Source: Planctomycetota bacterium (lineage in GTDB: Bacteria > Planctomycetota > Planctomycetia > Pirellulales > UBA1268). From it: 32,933 nt of DNA. The translations under genes were made by a program, and so were the position numbers. The stretch spans positions 1-32,933 of the forward strand of contig JAGWVR010000034.1 in assembly GCA_018970785.1 (NCBI GenBank), written 5' to 3'. Below, piece by piece: positions 6,667 to 15,149 of the stretch; within the stretch, counting starts at the first letter, position 1; every line of letters starts with the position of its first letter. The notes below the pieces were generated by a model, which saw nothing but the letters and a program-made list of their open reading frames with translations, did no database searches and was not told the DNA's origin.

Positions 6667-7908
6667 TCAGGCGAGAACCAAGCCGACCAGGGCAGCAGCT
6701 GCGGCTTCCACCTCGTGGAGAGCGATCGATTCCGCGGCCGTGTGCGCCTCGTCGATCGAACCGGGGCCGAAGACGACGCTCGGTATCCCTGCCGCGCTGT
6801 AGATGCTGGCATTGGTTCCGTACCGTGCCGCGGCGATCGGGCAGGCCCACCCGATGGCCCCGACAGCCGCCGCGAGGAGATCCCGCGGGCGTTCACCCGC
6901 CAAAACGGGGAGTTGTGACTGGTCGGGTAGCCCCCCGCTCTGCAGGAACGGGGCGTCGTGCTCGACCCACTCCGAGGGGCACCGTTCCGCGATCCGCTCG
7001 ATCACCTCGGTTCGCGCCGCCACCGGGTTTTCCCCTGGCACGAGACGGCGGTCGATTTCGAGCACCACCCGATCGGGGACCAGATTGACGCCCATGCCGC
7101 CATGGACCGTGCCCACGTTGAGTGTCGGCGGTCCGCATGGGTGGTCGGGGGATCGCCCCGCCAAATCGGCTGCGAGTTGTTCGAGGACACCAATCACCTT
7201 CCCGGCCCGATAGATCGCGTTGGCACCCCGTTCGGGAAAGGCACTGTGGCACGAACGACCATGGACCACGATCCGCCACCTGACGGCACCTTTGTGGGTG
7301 GTGACGATCGCGAGCCCTGTCGGTTCGGCGACGATCGCGACCGCCGGCCGACGGCCGATCAGATCGCGGACGGCAAGGTCGCCCGGCTCCGGTTGAGTCC
7401 AGGCCCGCGCCAGCGCCCGGGCCCCGGAAAACCCGAATTCCTCGTTGACGGTCGCCACGAACACGATCCCAAACCGACGCGGCCGCGATGCCGTCCGGAG
7501 GCGCTCGATGGCGACGAGCATCGCGGCCATGCCGCCTTTGACGTCGCATGCTCCGCGGCCGTACAGCCGCCCGTCGACAACGGCCGGAGAAAACGGCTCG
7601 ATCGTCATCCCCTCCGCGGGCACGGTGTCTTGATGGGCGTCCCAGAGGATCAACGGAGCGTCGGCGAGGGTCGCGTCGAGACGGGTGACGACGTTGTCAC
7701 GGCCCGGATGAACGGTCTGCCGCGCCCATGGCAGGCCCGTCGCCGTGAACCGGTGAACCAGATAATCGCCGACCCGCCGTTCGAGGTATTCCGGCCCCGA
7801 GACGTCGCGCCCCATCGGATTGACGCTCGGCCGACGGACGAGGTCGGCGAGCGTGACGGCCACGTCGCCTGCCCCTGGAAACGGGGGCCATGTCCCGGCG
7901 CCGAGCAT
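6667..7908 (-). CDS. M20 family metallopeptidase (ArgE/DapE-like deacylase)
   Basis: A 413-residue zinc-dependent amidohydrolase of the family that includes acetylornithine deacetylase and succinyl-diaminopimelate desuccinylase. Every metal and catalytic position can be read: H92 and D94 in AHQDTVP, D122 in GACDVKGG, the catalytic/ligand pair E156-E157 in VNEEFG, E195 in VAEPTG and H389 in DEAHTAAE. The lid/dimerisation domain lies between, with HKGAVRWRIVVHGRSCHS. I chose the ATG at 7908 because GGAG lies 6 bases upstream; an in-frame ATG at 7983 adds residues with no family resemblance. It stands alone and is divergent from the gene at 8087, so context does not reveal the substrate. The exact specificity (acyl-amino acid or peptide) cannot be decided from sequence alone. 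Confidence 0.88.
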   Translation of the reverse strand: MLGAGTWPPFPGAGDVAVTLADLVRRPSVNPMGRDVSGPEYLERRVGDYLVHRFTATGLPWARQTVHPGRDNVVTRLDATLADAPLILWDAHQDTVPAEGMTIEPFSPAVVDGRLYGRGACDVKGGMAAMLVAIERLRTASRPRRFGIVFVATVNEEFGFSGARALARAWTQPEPGDLAVRDLIGRRPAVAIVAEPTGLAIVTTHKGAVRWRIVVHGRSCHSAFPERGANAIYRAGKVIGVLEQLAADLAGRSPDHPCGPPTLNVGTVHGGMGVNLVPDRVVLEIDRRLVPGENPVAARTEVIERIAERCPSEWVEHDAPFLQSGGLPDQSQLPVLAGERPRDLLAAAVGAIGWACPIAAARYGTNASIYSAAGIPSVVFGPGSIDEAHTAAESIALHEVEAAAAALVGLVLA

Positions 7909-8009
7909 GTCTGTCTCCGTCCCGCGTGGTACGATTGGGAGTCGAATCGGCGTCGTTCGAATGATGGTCCGGGTCTCGGCCATCCCATCCCCGCGACGCC
8001 CCGCCGACT

Positions 8010-8029
8010 ACTGGGGCGATCGCCCCAGT
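8010..8029. promoter_or_regulatory. Perfect 20-bp palindrome between divergent genes
   Basis: ACTGGGGCGA followed directly by its reverse complement TCGCCCCAGT. It sits in the 178-base gap between the divergently transcribed peptidase (start 7908) and the exported protein (start 8087). It shares the GGGGCGA/TCGCCCC core of the repeated 20-bp motif. An operator serving both genes is a reasonable inference. Confidence 0.45.
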
Positions 8030-8086
8030 GCACCTGCCATCGCGGGCGGCGGTGACTCGGGCGATGGTCACTTGTGGGGGATGCCG

Positions 8087-9130
8087 ATGGTCAATCGTAA
8101 ACGCTCGGGGGAATCCGCGGCCGTCCCACGGTCGTGCCACCGCCTGCCACGCCGGCTCCTCTGCCGGCGGGGTGTGGTGATCGCCAGCCTCGTCGCGGTG
8201 CTGGTGCCGGCGGGGGTGGCGTCGTCCCAATCACCCCGCCCCGCTCCCGCAGCGGCGACGGCCCGCGGCAACGACGCCGCGATCGCTGAAATCACAGCCG
8301 CCAGCCGGTCGTACCTCGACGCCCTGGAACGGGGGGATGGCGCGGCGCTGTCCGCGCTGTGGACAGCCGACGGCGACATCGTCGACGAATTCGGCACCGT
8401 CCGGAACGGCCGGGAGTCGGTCGCGGACGTGAAGCCCAACGACGGACCGGACCGGGCGCTGGCGGTCGGCGTCAGCAACGTGACGATCCGGTTGGTGGCC
8501 CCCTCGGTCGCCATCGAAGACGGCACCGTCGAGGTCGCGTCGACGACCGGCGGCCCGGTTCGCCGCGGTCGATTCACGGCCACCTGGGTTCGGCAGGACG
8601 ATGGCTGGAAGCTGGCCGGCGTGCGCGAGAACCGCTTCGAGGGGGGCGACGAACTGGAGGAAATGAGCCGGCTGGACTGGATGGTCGGCGATTGGGACGT
8701 GTTCGACACCGTCGCCGCGGACGGGGACACGAACAACGCCAACGCCCCTCCGCGGCCCCGGCTTCACGTGACCGTCAGGTGGAGCCCGGCCCGCGCGTTC
8801 CTGATCAGGGAGTTGCGCGCCGGAGGGAATGACGGAGAGACACTCGTCATCACCCAGTACATCGGCTGGGATCCGGCCTCCCGGCAGATCCGCTCCTGGA
8901 CGTTCGGCGAGGACGGTGGCCACGGCGAGGGGGTGTGGAACTGGGAAGACGACGCCTGGTTCGCGAGGACCTCGACGGTGCTCCCCGACGGAGCGCTGAC
9001 CACGAGCGTCAACGTCTACCGGTTCGACGGCGATGACAGCTGCTCGTGGCAGTCGTTGTCCACCGACGTCGCCACGCAAAACACCGCCCCTGTCACCGCG
9101 ATCATGGTCAAGCGGAAACCGACCCGTTGA
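8087..9130 (+). CDS. Exported two-domain protein: NTF2-like (SgcJ/DUF4440-type) plus DUF1579-like
   Basis: About 347 residues. An Arg-rich start and hydrophobic segment (VVIASLVAVLVPAGVA, residues 30-45) look like a signal peptide with cleavage near ASSQ. Residues about 58-185 resemble the SnoaL/NTF2-like fold: a helix with SYLDALERGDGAALSALW, then DIVDEFGTVRNGRESV, closing with FTATWVRQDDGWKLAGVRE. Residues about 200-345 (LDWMVGDWDVFDT, ITQYIGWDPASRQIRSWTF) resemble DUF1579-type barrel proteins. Similar two-part secreted proteins of unknown function occur in Planctomycetes as far as I recall. No catalytic residues are evident. The start is either ATG 8087 or ATG 8081; GGGGG precedes 8087 by about 6 bases. 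The next gene starts 59 bases downstream on the same strand. Confidence 0.75.
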   Translation: MVNRKRSGESAAVPRSCHRLPRRLLCRRGVVIASLVAVLVPAGVASSQSPRPAPAAATARGNDAAIAEITAASRSYLDALERGDGAALSALWTADGDIVDEFGTVRNGRESVADVKPNDGPDRALAVGVSNVTIRLVAPSVAIEDGTVEVASTTGGPVRRGRFTATWVRQDDGWKLAGVRENRFEGGDELEEMSRLDWMVGDWDVFDTVAADGDTNNANAPPRPRLHVTVRWSPARAFLIRELRAGGNDGETLVITQYIGWDPASRQIRSWTFGEDGGHGEGVWNWEDDAWFARTSTVLPDGALTTSVNVYRFDGDDSCSWQSLSTDVATQNTAPVTAIMVKRKPTR

Positions 9131-9189
9131 CACCGCTGCGGGCCGGTGGATCGGTCACCCTGGAATCATCCGTGCGGAGCGTCCAACCG

Positions 9190-9990
9190 ATGACATCCCC
9201 TGTCGACACCGGCCCGGGCACACCTCCGGTTCGGTTTTTCCCCCACGTCGCCACGCGGCTGGCGCCGTGCCTGCTCGTGGCTGCCTTGGCGACCGGTTCG
9301 ATCGCCGCTGGCCAACAGCCGGCGGCGGCCGACGCCCAGCGGCCCCGAGCCGTCGACGCCGACGACGACTTCGAGCGCAAGGCGGCCGTGCTGCAGAGTT
9401 CACGGTGGCGCCGCGCGGTGTTCGAGCTCGGCGAGTGGCTCGCGGCGCAGCAGATCTACACGCCGCAGCAGGTCAACCAGATGAAGGCCGACTTCAATCG
9501 GCGCGTCGCGGCGATGTCGGCCGAGGAGCTCGACGCCCTGCTCGACGACCTCGAACTGAAGTTCAAGGTGATGGATTCGCCCGAGGCGAAGGACGCCCGT
9601 GACTGGGTCGGTCAGTACCTGTCGGCGATGAGCGATGCCCGCCGGCAGCAGGCGCTGCGGAACGTGCCCGACGTCGTGGCGATGTCGGCCAGCCAACTGG
9701 CCGAGGAGATCAAACGCATCGAGCAGCGCCGCGACTCGATCCGCCAGCGCCAGCAGGACTTCGACCAAACCCGTCAGGCACGCGTCGCCGGGGCCCAGGC
9801 CAATCGGCAGGCGACCTCCCAGGCGATCGCGGCGGCCCAGGCCCAAGCCGCGTCGCAGGCCGCGTACTCCCCCTACCGGCGTCCGAACAACGACGGCAAG
9901 CTGCCCTTTTCCAACGTCAACCGCAACGCCGGTGTGTTCGGGTTCGGCTTCGGATTCGGGTGGGGCGGGCTCGGTCTCGGGGCATTTTGA
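9190..9990 (+). CDS. Exported coiled-coil protein with Gly/Phe-rich tail, unrecognised
   Basis: A 266-residue protein with a signal peptide (ATRLAPCLLVAALATGSIAAG, residues about 21-41). The middle is helical and charged (ERKAAVLQSSRWRRAVFELGEWLAAQQ, then ADFNRRVAAMSAEELDALLDDLELK). A likely coiled coil follows (SASQLAEEIKRIEQRRDSIR...), then an Ala/Gln-rich stretch. The last 20 residues are almost only G, F, W and L. The start ATG 9190 has GGAG 9 bases upstream. The protein resembles no enzyme I know; a periplasmic or envelope-structural role is a guess. A hairpin terminator follows at 10181-10212, separating it from nuoA. Confidence 0.7.
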   Translation: MTSPVDTGPGTPPVRFFPHVATRLAPCLLVAALATGSIAAGQQPAAADAQRPRAVDADDDFERKAAVLQSSRWRRAVFELGEWLAAQQIYTPQQVNQMKADFNRRVAAMSAEELDALLDDLELKFKVMDSPEAKDARDWVGQYLSAMSDARRQQALRNVPDVVAMSASQLAEEIKRIEQRRDSIRQRQQDFDQTRQARVAGAQANRQATSQAIAAAQAQAASQAAYSPYRRPNNDGKLPFSNVNRNAGVFGFGFGFGWGGLGLGAF

Positions 9991-10334
9991 GCCGGTGACC
10001 GCCGCGGCCCGGGCCGGGATCGGCCGAGGACTCCGCCCAGAATCCTCCAACGAGGGGATCCTGTCCCCTTCCAGGCGCCCGGCTCCGCTCGCCGGGGACT
10101 CGTTGACGCTGTATAACAGTGGGCCCCTCGGTGAACCGGGACGACCGGAACAGGGGGGATAGTGGCTTTTTTTTCGGTCCGACTTCGTGATGTTTTTCAC
10201 GAAGTCTGTTTTCCCGGCCGATTGATTCATTTTTCGGCTCGTCGTTCGGTCGCACGGGGGTCTGCCCCATCGTGCCGACCGGTACGGCTGTCGCGTCGGT
10301 CCATTGTCCTGCGCGTGTCACGGCGACTCGACCC
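9991..10334. other. Leader region of the nuo operon
   Basis: There is no gene in these 344 bases. The first part ends the transcription unit of the exported coiled-coil protein; a terminator hairpin lies at 10181-10212. A TATAAC at 10112-10117 resembles a -10 box but has no good -35 at 17 bases (a TTGACG lies only 3 bases upstream). The nuo promoter should lie between the terminator and the ATG at 10335, but I cannot identify it with confidence. Confidence 0.5.
10181..10212 (+). terminator. Intrinsic terminator between the coiled-coil protein gene and nuoA
   Basis: GACTTCGTGA (10181-10190) and TCACGAAGTC (10197-10206) form a perfect 10-bp stem with loop TGTTTT, followed by TGTTTT. A run of eight T lies just upstream (10168-10175). 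It would insulate the nuo operon from upstream transcription. Confidence 0.65.
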
Positions 10335-10730
10335 ATGGATGCCATCCTGCCCGTCCTGCTGTTCGTGGCGATCTCGGCGGCGGTCGCCGTCGGGCTGGTC
10401 GGGGCGGCCGGCCTCGTCGGACCGAAGCGCACAAGCGCCGTCAAACAGATGCCGTACGAGAGCGGCATGGATCCGGTCCACGACACGCGCCGGCGGTTCG
10501 ACGTGCGCTTCCATCTCGTGGCGATCACCTTTCTCGTCTTCGACGTCGAGTTGTTGTTCCTCTATCCGTGGGCGGTCGCGAGCCGGTCGTCGGCGGGGAT
10601 CGACGGTGCCGTCCGCGACGGGCTCGTGAGCGGGCGTGGTCTCGTGTTCGGCGCGGCCATGGCGTTCATCGCGATGGTGATCGTCGGCTTCGCCTACGAC
10701 TGGCGCAAGGGGGTGTTCCGATGGCGTTAG
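10335..10730 (+). CDS. nuoA: NADH-quinone oxidoreductase subunit A
   Basis: A 131-residue membrane subunit of respiratory complex I at the junction of the peripheral and membrane arms. Three hydrophobic segments are visible ([59 protein letters not shown]). The family signatures YESGMDP and [18 protein letters not shown] are intact, including the conserved acidic residues of the second helix. It opens the complete nuoA-N operon. The start is ATG 10335, without a strong ribosome binding site. It overlaps nuoB by 10 bases. Confidence 0.96.
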   Translation: MDAILPVLLFVAISAAVAVGLVGAAGLVGPKRTSAVKQMPYESGMDPVHDTRRRFDVRFHLVAITFLVFDVELLFLYPWAVASRSSAGIDGAVRDGLVSGRGLVFGAAMAFIAMVIVGFAYDWRKGVFRWR

Positions 10731-11323
10731 AGCTGCCCGAGAACGTCGTCGTCAGCCGGCTCGACGAATTGGCGAGCTGGTGCCGGAAGAACAGCCTCTG
10801 GCCGATGCCGTTCGCCACCGCGTGCTGCGGCATCGAGCTGATGGCCACCGGCGCCAGCAAGCACGACCTGGCGCGATTCGGTGCCGAGGTGTTCCGCTTC
10901 AGTCCGCGCCAATGCGATCTGATGATCGTCGCCGGCCGCGTGGTGATGAAGATGCTGCCGGTGCTGCAGCGGATCTGGCTGCAGATGAGCGAGCCCAAAT
11001 GGTGCATCTCGATGGGCGCCTGCGCGAGCACCGGCGGCGTGTTCGACACCTACGCGGTCGTCCAGGGGATCGACCGGTTCATCCCCGTCGACATGTACGT
11101 GCCGGGCTGCCCACCGCGCCCCGAGCAGCTCATCCAGGCGATCATCGACCTCCAGGACAAGATCCAACGCGAGGGAACGATCACGGGGCGCGAGTTCGAC
11201 ACCCCCGAACGCCAACTCCGCAAGCGGGCCCTCGTCGAGGCAGTGGGGCCGCTGGAAGCCGATGCGGCCCGGAATCCGATCCTCCAGCGGCGACTGGCCG
11301 AAGCCGGGGCACCCCACGCATGA
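10721..11323 (+). CDS. nuoB: NADH-quinone oxidoreductase subunit B, carries cluster N2
   Basis: A 200-residue peripheral subunit holding the terminal [4Fe-4S] cluster N2, which reduces quinone. The ligands C35 and C36 (TACCGIEL), C101 (GACASTGG) and C130 (VPGCPPRP) have the usual spacing of 65 and 29 residues. The C terminus runs about 30 residues past the usual end ([19 protein letters not shown]...) with a charged helix. AAGGGGG lies 7-8 bases before the ATG at 10721, within the end of nuoA. A 129-base gap follows before nuoC, the longest in the operon. Confidence 0.97.
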   Translation: MALELPENVVVSRLDELASWCRKNSLWPMPFATACCGIELMATGASKHDLARFGAEVFRFSPRQCDLMIVAGRVVMKMLPVLQRIWLQMSEPKWCISMGACASTGGVFDTYAVVQGIDRFIPVDMYVPGCPPRPEQLIQAIIDLQDKIQREGTITGREFDTPERQLRKRALVEAVGPLEADAARNPILQRRLAEAGAPHA

Positions 11324-11452
11324 TGCCGACGCGTTTCGACCGATCCCGAGCCCCTCGCGTTTCCACCCACCTGCGGAGCGGACGGAACCGGGCTCCGTGC
11401 AGCGTCGGCGTGCAGCCGGTCGCGTGTGTCGCCCCGCGGAGGAATTCGAGCG

Positions 11453-11980
11453 ATGGATGAGCATTCCGCCGGGGCCACGTCTGCCGCCGCCGCGACACCG
11501 GCGCGCGACGGAGTGGCAGACCTGTTCGGGGGCACTCGGCAGCCTCCGTTCCGTGGCCAGGAGCGCGTCGACCTCCCCGCCGATCGCGTGAGGGAAGCGT
11601 TTCGCTTCCTCCGCGACGACGGCTACGACCTGCTCGTCGACGTCACCTGCGTCGACTACCTCGAATACCGCGGCGCGAAGCACCGCTACGGGCTGGTCTA
11701 TCTGCTCGCCGCGACCGCCGACAACCGGCGGCTGACGGTGCGCGTGTTCCTCGACGATCCGGCCCCGACGGTCGCCTCGGCCACTCCGGTCTGGCCGGCG
11801 GCGAACTGGCTCGAGCGCGAGGTCTGGGACATGTTCGGGATCCGGTTCGAGGGCCATCCCGACTTGCGCCGGCTCCTGCTCCCCGAGGTGTTCACCGCCC
11901 ATCCGCTGCGCAAGGACTATCCGCTCCAGGGCCGCGGCGAGCGCCACAATTTCCCGATCCTCACCCGCGACGACGGCTGA
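11453..11980 (+). CDS. nuoC: NADH-quinone oxidoreductase subunit C
   Basis: A 175-residue peripheral-arm subunit (30-kDa family). The family signature is clear: NWLEREVWDMFGIRFEGHPDLRRLLLPE, ending HPLRKDYPLQGRGER. The N terminus (DEHSAGATSAAAATPARDG) is low-complexity and probably disordered. The start is ATG 11453, with GGAGG about 10 bases upstream; an in-frame ATG at 11426 would add 9 residues. It is separate from nuoD, unlike the fused NuoCD of E. coli. Nothing catalytic is expected; the protein packs against NuoD. Confidence 0.94.
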   Translation: MDEHSAGATSAAAATPARDGVADLFGGTRQPPFRGQERVDLPADRVREAFRFLRDDGYDLLVDVTCVDYLEYRGAKHRYGLVYLLAATADNRRLTVRVFLDDPAPTVASATPVWPAANWLEREVWDMFGIRFEGHPDLRRLLLPEVFTAHPLRKDYPLQGRGERHNFPILTRDDG

Positions 11981-12006
11981 TCCCGGTCCCCTCACCATTC
12001 GAGCGT

Positions 12007-13236
12007 GTGAACCAGATGTCGATCGCCGAGCCCCGCGCCGCCGCAGCGACGAAGCGTTCCGAGGAATACCTCTGGACGCTCAACTTCGGCCCCCAACATC
12101 CCGCCACCCACACGACTCTGCGGCTCGTGCTGCAGCTGGAGGGGGAGCGGGTCGTCGACGCGATGCCCGAGATGGGCTACCTGCACTCCGGCTTCGAGAA
12201 GATCGGCGAGCACCTCACGTTCAACCAATACGTGACGGTCACCGACCGGATGAACTACATCTCGCCGATGGCCAACAACGTCGCCTGGCACCATGCCGTC
12301 GAGACGCTGCTCGGCATCGAGCTCACGCCGCGGTGCAAGGTCATCCGCACGATCATCGCCGAGTTGGCGCGGATCAGCGACCACCTGCTGTGCAACGGTG
12401 CCGTCGGCCTCGACACCGGCGCGTTCACGTTCTTTCTCTACGGCTTCTACCAGCGCGAGGTGATCTACGACATTTTCGAGACGCTCTGCGGGGCGCGGTT
12501 CACCAACAGCTACACGCGCGTCGGTGGCGTCTCGCACGACTTCACCGCGCTGGTGATCGAGAAGATCCGCTCGTTCCTGCGGACCTTCCCCAAGACCCTC
12601 GACGACATGGAGCGGCTCCTCACCCGCAACCGGATCTTCGTCGAACGCACCAAGGGAGTCGGCGTGCTGTCGCGCGAGGAGGCGATCGCACGCGGCGCCA
12701 CCGGGCCGGTGGCCCGGGCGAGCGGCGTGACGCGCGATTTGCGCAAGGACGAGCCCTACCTCGCGTACGCCGATTACGATTTCCGCGTCTGCTGCGCCGC
12801 GGCCGGCGATTGCTACGCCCGCTACCTGGTGCGGATGCAGGAGATGCGCGAGAGCCTGAGGATCGTCGAACAGGCGCTGGAAAACCTCCCCGCCGGCCCG
12901 GTCAACGTGGGCATCGACCAGCGCACCGCCCTGCCGGCGAAAGCGCAGGTCTACTCGACGATCGAGGGGACGATCTCGCACTTCGAATTGGCGATGAGCA
13001 ATCGTGGATTCGAGGTGCCCTGTGCCGAGTCGTATGCGGCGATCGAGGCCCCGAACGGTGAACTGGGCTTCTACGTCGTGGGCGACGGCAGTGACCGCGC
13101 CTACCGGGCGCGGTGCCGGCCGCCGTCGGTCCTGCATTTCGCGCTGTTCCCGTACCTGATCCGCGGCCACACGCTGTCCGACGTCGTCGCCGTCCTCGGC
13201 AGTCTCAACATCATCGCCGCCGAACTCGACCGTTGA
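12007..13236 (+). CDS. nuoD: NADH-quinone oxidoreductase subunit D
   Basis: A 409-residue 49-kDa-type subunit that forms the quinone-binding site with NuoB. The signatures are intact: FGPQHPATHTTLRLVL near the N terminus (with the quinone-pocket histidine), MGYLHSGFEKIGE, the active-site region FNQYVTVTDRMNY, and the C-terminal DRAYRARCRPPSVLHF and SLNIIAAELDR. It descends from [NiFe]-hydrogenase large subunits but, as expected, keeps no nickel ligands. The start is GTG 12007 or ATG 12016; neither has a good ribosome binding site. The gap to nuoE is 46 bases. Confidence 0.97.
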   Translation: MNQMSIAEPRAAAATKRSEEYLWTLNFGPQHPATHTTLRLVLQLEGERVVDAMPEMGYLHSGFEKIGEHLTFNQYVTVTDRMNYISPMANNVAWHHAVETLLGIELTPRCKVIRTIIAELARISDHLLCNGAVGLDTGAFTFFLYGFYQREVIYDIFETLCGARFTNSYTRVGGVSHDFTALVIEKIRSFLRTFPKTLDDMERLLTRNRIFVERTKGVGVLSREEAIARGATGPVARASGVTRDLRKDEPYLAYADYDFRVCCAAAGDCYARYLVRMQEMRESLRIVEQALENLPAGPVNVGIDQRTALPAKAQVYSTIEGTISHFELAMSNRGFEVPCAESYAAIEAPNGELGFYVVGDGSDRAYRARCRPPSVLHFALFPYLIRGHTLSDVVAVLGSLNIIAAELDR

Positions 13237-13282
13237 CCCCCACCCCCGCCCCGCCGCCGCGCGGGCCCACCGAAGCGCACCG

Positions 13283-13792
13283 ATGATCGCCCCGCCCGTA
13301 CCCCAGCGGAAAGTCCTCACCGACGACATGGTGGCCCGGATCGAGGCCCTCGCGCCCCGCTACCCCGACCGCCGCGCGTTGACGCTGCCGGCGTTGCACA
13401 TCGTCAACGCCGAATTGCGCCACGTGCCCCTCGAGGCGGTCGTCGAGATCGCCGCCGTCCTCGGCCTCGCCCCCGCCGAGGTCCAGGACACGCTCACCTT
13501 CTACCAGTTCTTCCACCAGGACAAGCCGCACGGCAAGGTGCGCGTCTTCGTCTGCCGCTCGATCTCCTGCGCCTTGCGCGGCGGCGACGAACTGCTCACC
13601 GGCGTGTGCGGCAAATTCGGCATCGAGCCCTACGGCACGACGGTCGACGGCGAGCTCACGATCGAGCCGGCGGAGTGCCTCGGCGCCTGCGACTTCGCCC
13701 CGTGCATGCTCGCCAACGACGATCTCCTCAGGAACATGACCCCCGAGACGGCAGCGGCCGAGCTCGTCAAACCGCGGGCGAGGGCCACCTGA
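13283..13792 (+). CDS. nuoE: NADH-quinone oxidoreductase subunit E, [2Fe-2S] cluster N1a
   Basis: A 169-residue thioredoxin-like subunit of the NADH-oxidising module. The N-terminal helical bundle (ALTLPALHIVNAELRHVPLEAV) leads to the thioredoxin fold with the four N1a ligands: C91 and C96 (CRSISC) and C132 and C136 (CLGAC). The typical phrase DTLTFYQFFHQDKPHGK is present. It starts at ATG 13283 and ends one base before nuoF, so the two are almost certainly co-translated. Confidence 0.97.
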   Translation: MIAPPVPQRKVLTDDMVARIEALAPRYPDRRALTLPALHIVNAELRHVPLEAVVEIAAVLGLAPAEVQDTLTFYQFFHQDKPHGKVRVFVCRSISCALRGGDELLTGVCGKFGIEPYGTTVDGELTIEPAECLGACDFAPCMLANDDLLRNMTPETAAAELVKPRARAT

Positions 13793-13793
13793 C

Positions 13794-15149
13794 ATGCAGC
13801 CATTCCAACCGGTCCTTCTCGAGGCGGTCGGGATTCCCGACGGCCATGGCTTGGCCAGCTACCGTAGCCGTGGTGGCTACGCCCCGCTCGAACACGTCCT
13901 CCGCGACAAGAAGCCGGCCGACGTCATCGAGACGGTGAAGGCGTCCGGGCTCCGCGGCCGCGGCGGCGCGGGATTCCCGACCGGGCTCAAGTGGACGTTC
14001 CTCCCCAAGGACCATCCGGGCCCGATCTACCTGTGCGTCAACGCCGACGAGAGCGAACCCGGCACGTTCAACAACCGGATCCTCATGGAGGACGACCCGC
14101 ACCAGGTCCTCGAGGGGATCGTCCTCTCCGCGTTCGCGACCCGTGCGAGCACGGCCTACATCTACCTCCGCTACGAATACCCCCGCAGCTGGCACCGGCT
14201 CCAGGGCGCGATCGACGAGGCCTACGCGGCCGGGCTCCTCGGCCGGCGGATCCTCGGCAGCGATTTCTCCCTCGACGTCCATCTCCACCGCGGTGCCGCG
14301 GCCTACATCTGCGGCGAGGAGACGGGCCTGATCGAGAGCCTCGAGGGCAAGCGCGCCTGGCCGCGGATCAAGCCACCGTTTCCGGCGATCGAAGGGTTGT
14401 TCCGCAAGCCCACGGTCGTCAACAACATCGAGACGATGGCCTGCGTCGCGCAGATCTTCCGCCGCGGCGTCGAGTGGTTCCGGTCGATCGGCGTCCCCGC
14501 CGACCCGGCCAATCCCCGCGATCCGGGCAGCTACGGCCCCAAGCTGTACTGCCTGTCCGGCCACGTCGAACGCCCCGGCTGCTACGAGGCTCCGCTCGGG
14601 ATCACGGCCCGGCAACTCATCGACCATCACGGTGGCGGCGTCTGGAAGGGGCGGAAGGCGAAGGCGGTGATCCCCGGCGGGATCTCGATGGGGCTGATGA
14701 CGGAGGCGGAGCTCGACACGCCGCTCGACTTCGCCGGGCCCGGCAAGGTCGGGTGCCTGGGGCTGGGGACCGCGGCGGTGGTCGTGATCGACGACGCGAC
14801 GAGCATCGTCGACGTCCTCCACAATTCGGCCCGGTTCTTCGCCCACGAGTCGTGCGGCCAGTGCACCCCCTGCCGCGAGGGCACGAGCTGGTCGCTGCGG
14901 ATCCTCGAGCGGATCCGCGCCGGCAAGGGAAGGCTGGCCGACCTCGATCTGCTCCTCGAGATGGGCAACACGATGGGGATGATGCCCGGCTCGACGATCT
15001 GCGGGCTCGCCGACGGCGCCGCCTGGCCGATGAAGAACGCGATCAAGAAGTTCCGCGGCGAGTTCGAGGACTACATCCGACGCACCAATCCCTCGGGCTG
15101 GATGGTCACCGATCCCGTTCCCGCCCTGCAGATCGTGGGAGCCCACTGA
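13794..15149 (+). CDS. nuoF: NADH-quinone oxidoreductase subunit F, FMN and NADH site, cluster N3
   Basis: A 451-residue subunit where NADH is oxidised on FMN. The FMN-binding glycine-rich motif GRGGAGFPTG lies at about 55-64, with NADESEPGTFNNR and the nucleotide-region motif CGEETGLIESLEGKR further on. The [4Fe-4S] N3 ligands are C354, C357 and C360 (SCGQCTPC) and C403 (TICGLADG). The spacing from C360 to C403 is slightly longer than in E. coli. It overlaps nuoG by one base (TGATG), indicating translational coupling. Confidence 0.97.
   Translation: MQPFQPVLLEAVGIPDGHGLASYRSRGGYAPLEHVLRDKKPADVIETVKASGLRGRGGAGFPTGLKWTFLPKDHPGPIYLCVNADESEPGTFNNRILMEDDPHQVLEGIVLSAFATRASTAYIYLRYEYPRSWHRLQGAIDEAYAAGLLGRRILGSDFSLDVHLHRGAAAYICGEETGLIESLEGKRAWPRIKPPFPAIEGLFRKPTVVNNIETMACVAQIFRRGVEWFRSIGVPADPANPRDPGSYGPKLYCLSGHVERPGCYEAPLGITARQLIDHHGGGVWKGRKAKAVIPGGISMGLMTEAELDTPLDFAGPGKVGCLGLGTAAVVVIDDATSIVDVLHNSARFFAHESCGQCTPCREGTSWSLRILERIRAGKGRLADLDLLLEMGNTMGMMPGSTICGLADGAAWPMKNAIKKFRGEFEDYIRRTNPSGWMVTDPVPALQIVGAH

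Noticed and set aside
7909-7983. Longer N terminus for the M20 peptidase starting at 7983
   Set aside because: The extra residues do not resemble the family, and the ATG at 7908 has a GGAG site 6 bases upstream.
10103-10117. TTGACG and TATAAC as a sigma-70 promoter for the nuo operon
   Set aside because: The two boxes are only 3 bases apart, and a terminator hairpin lies between them and nuoA.
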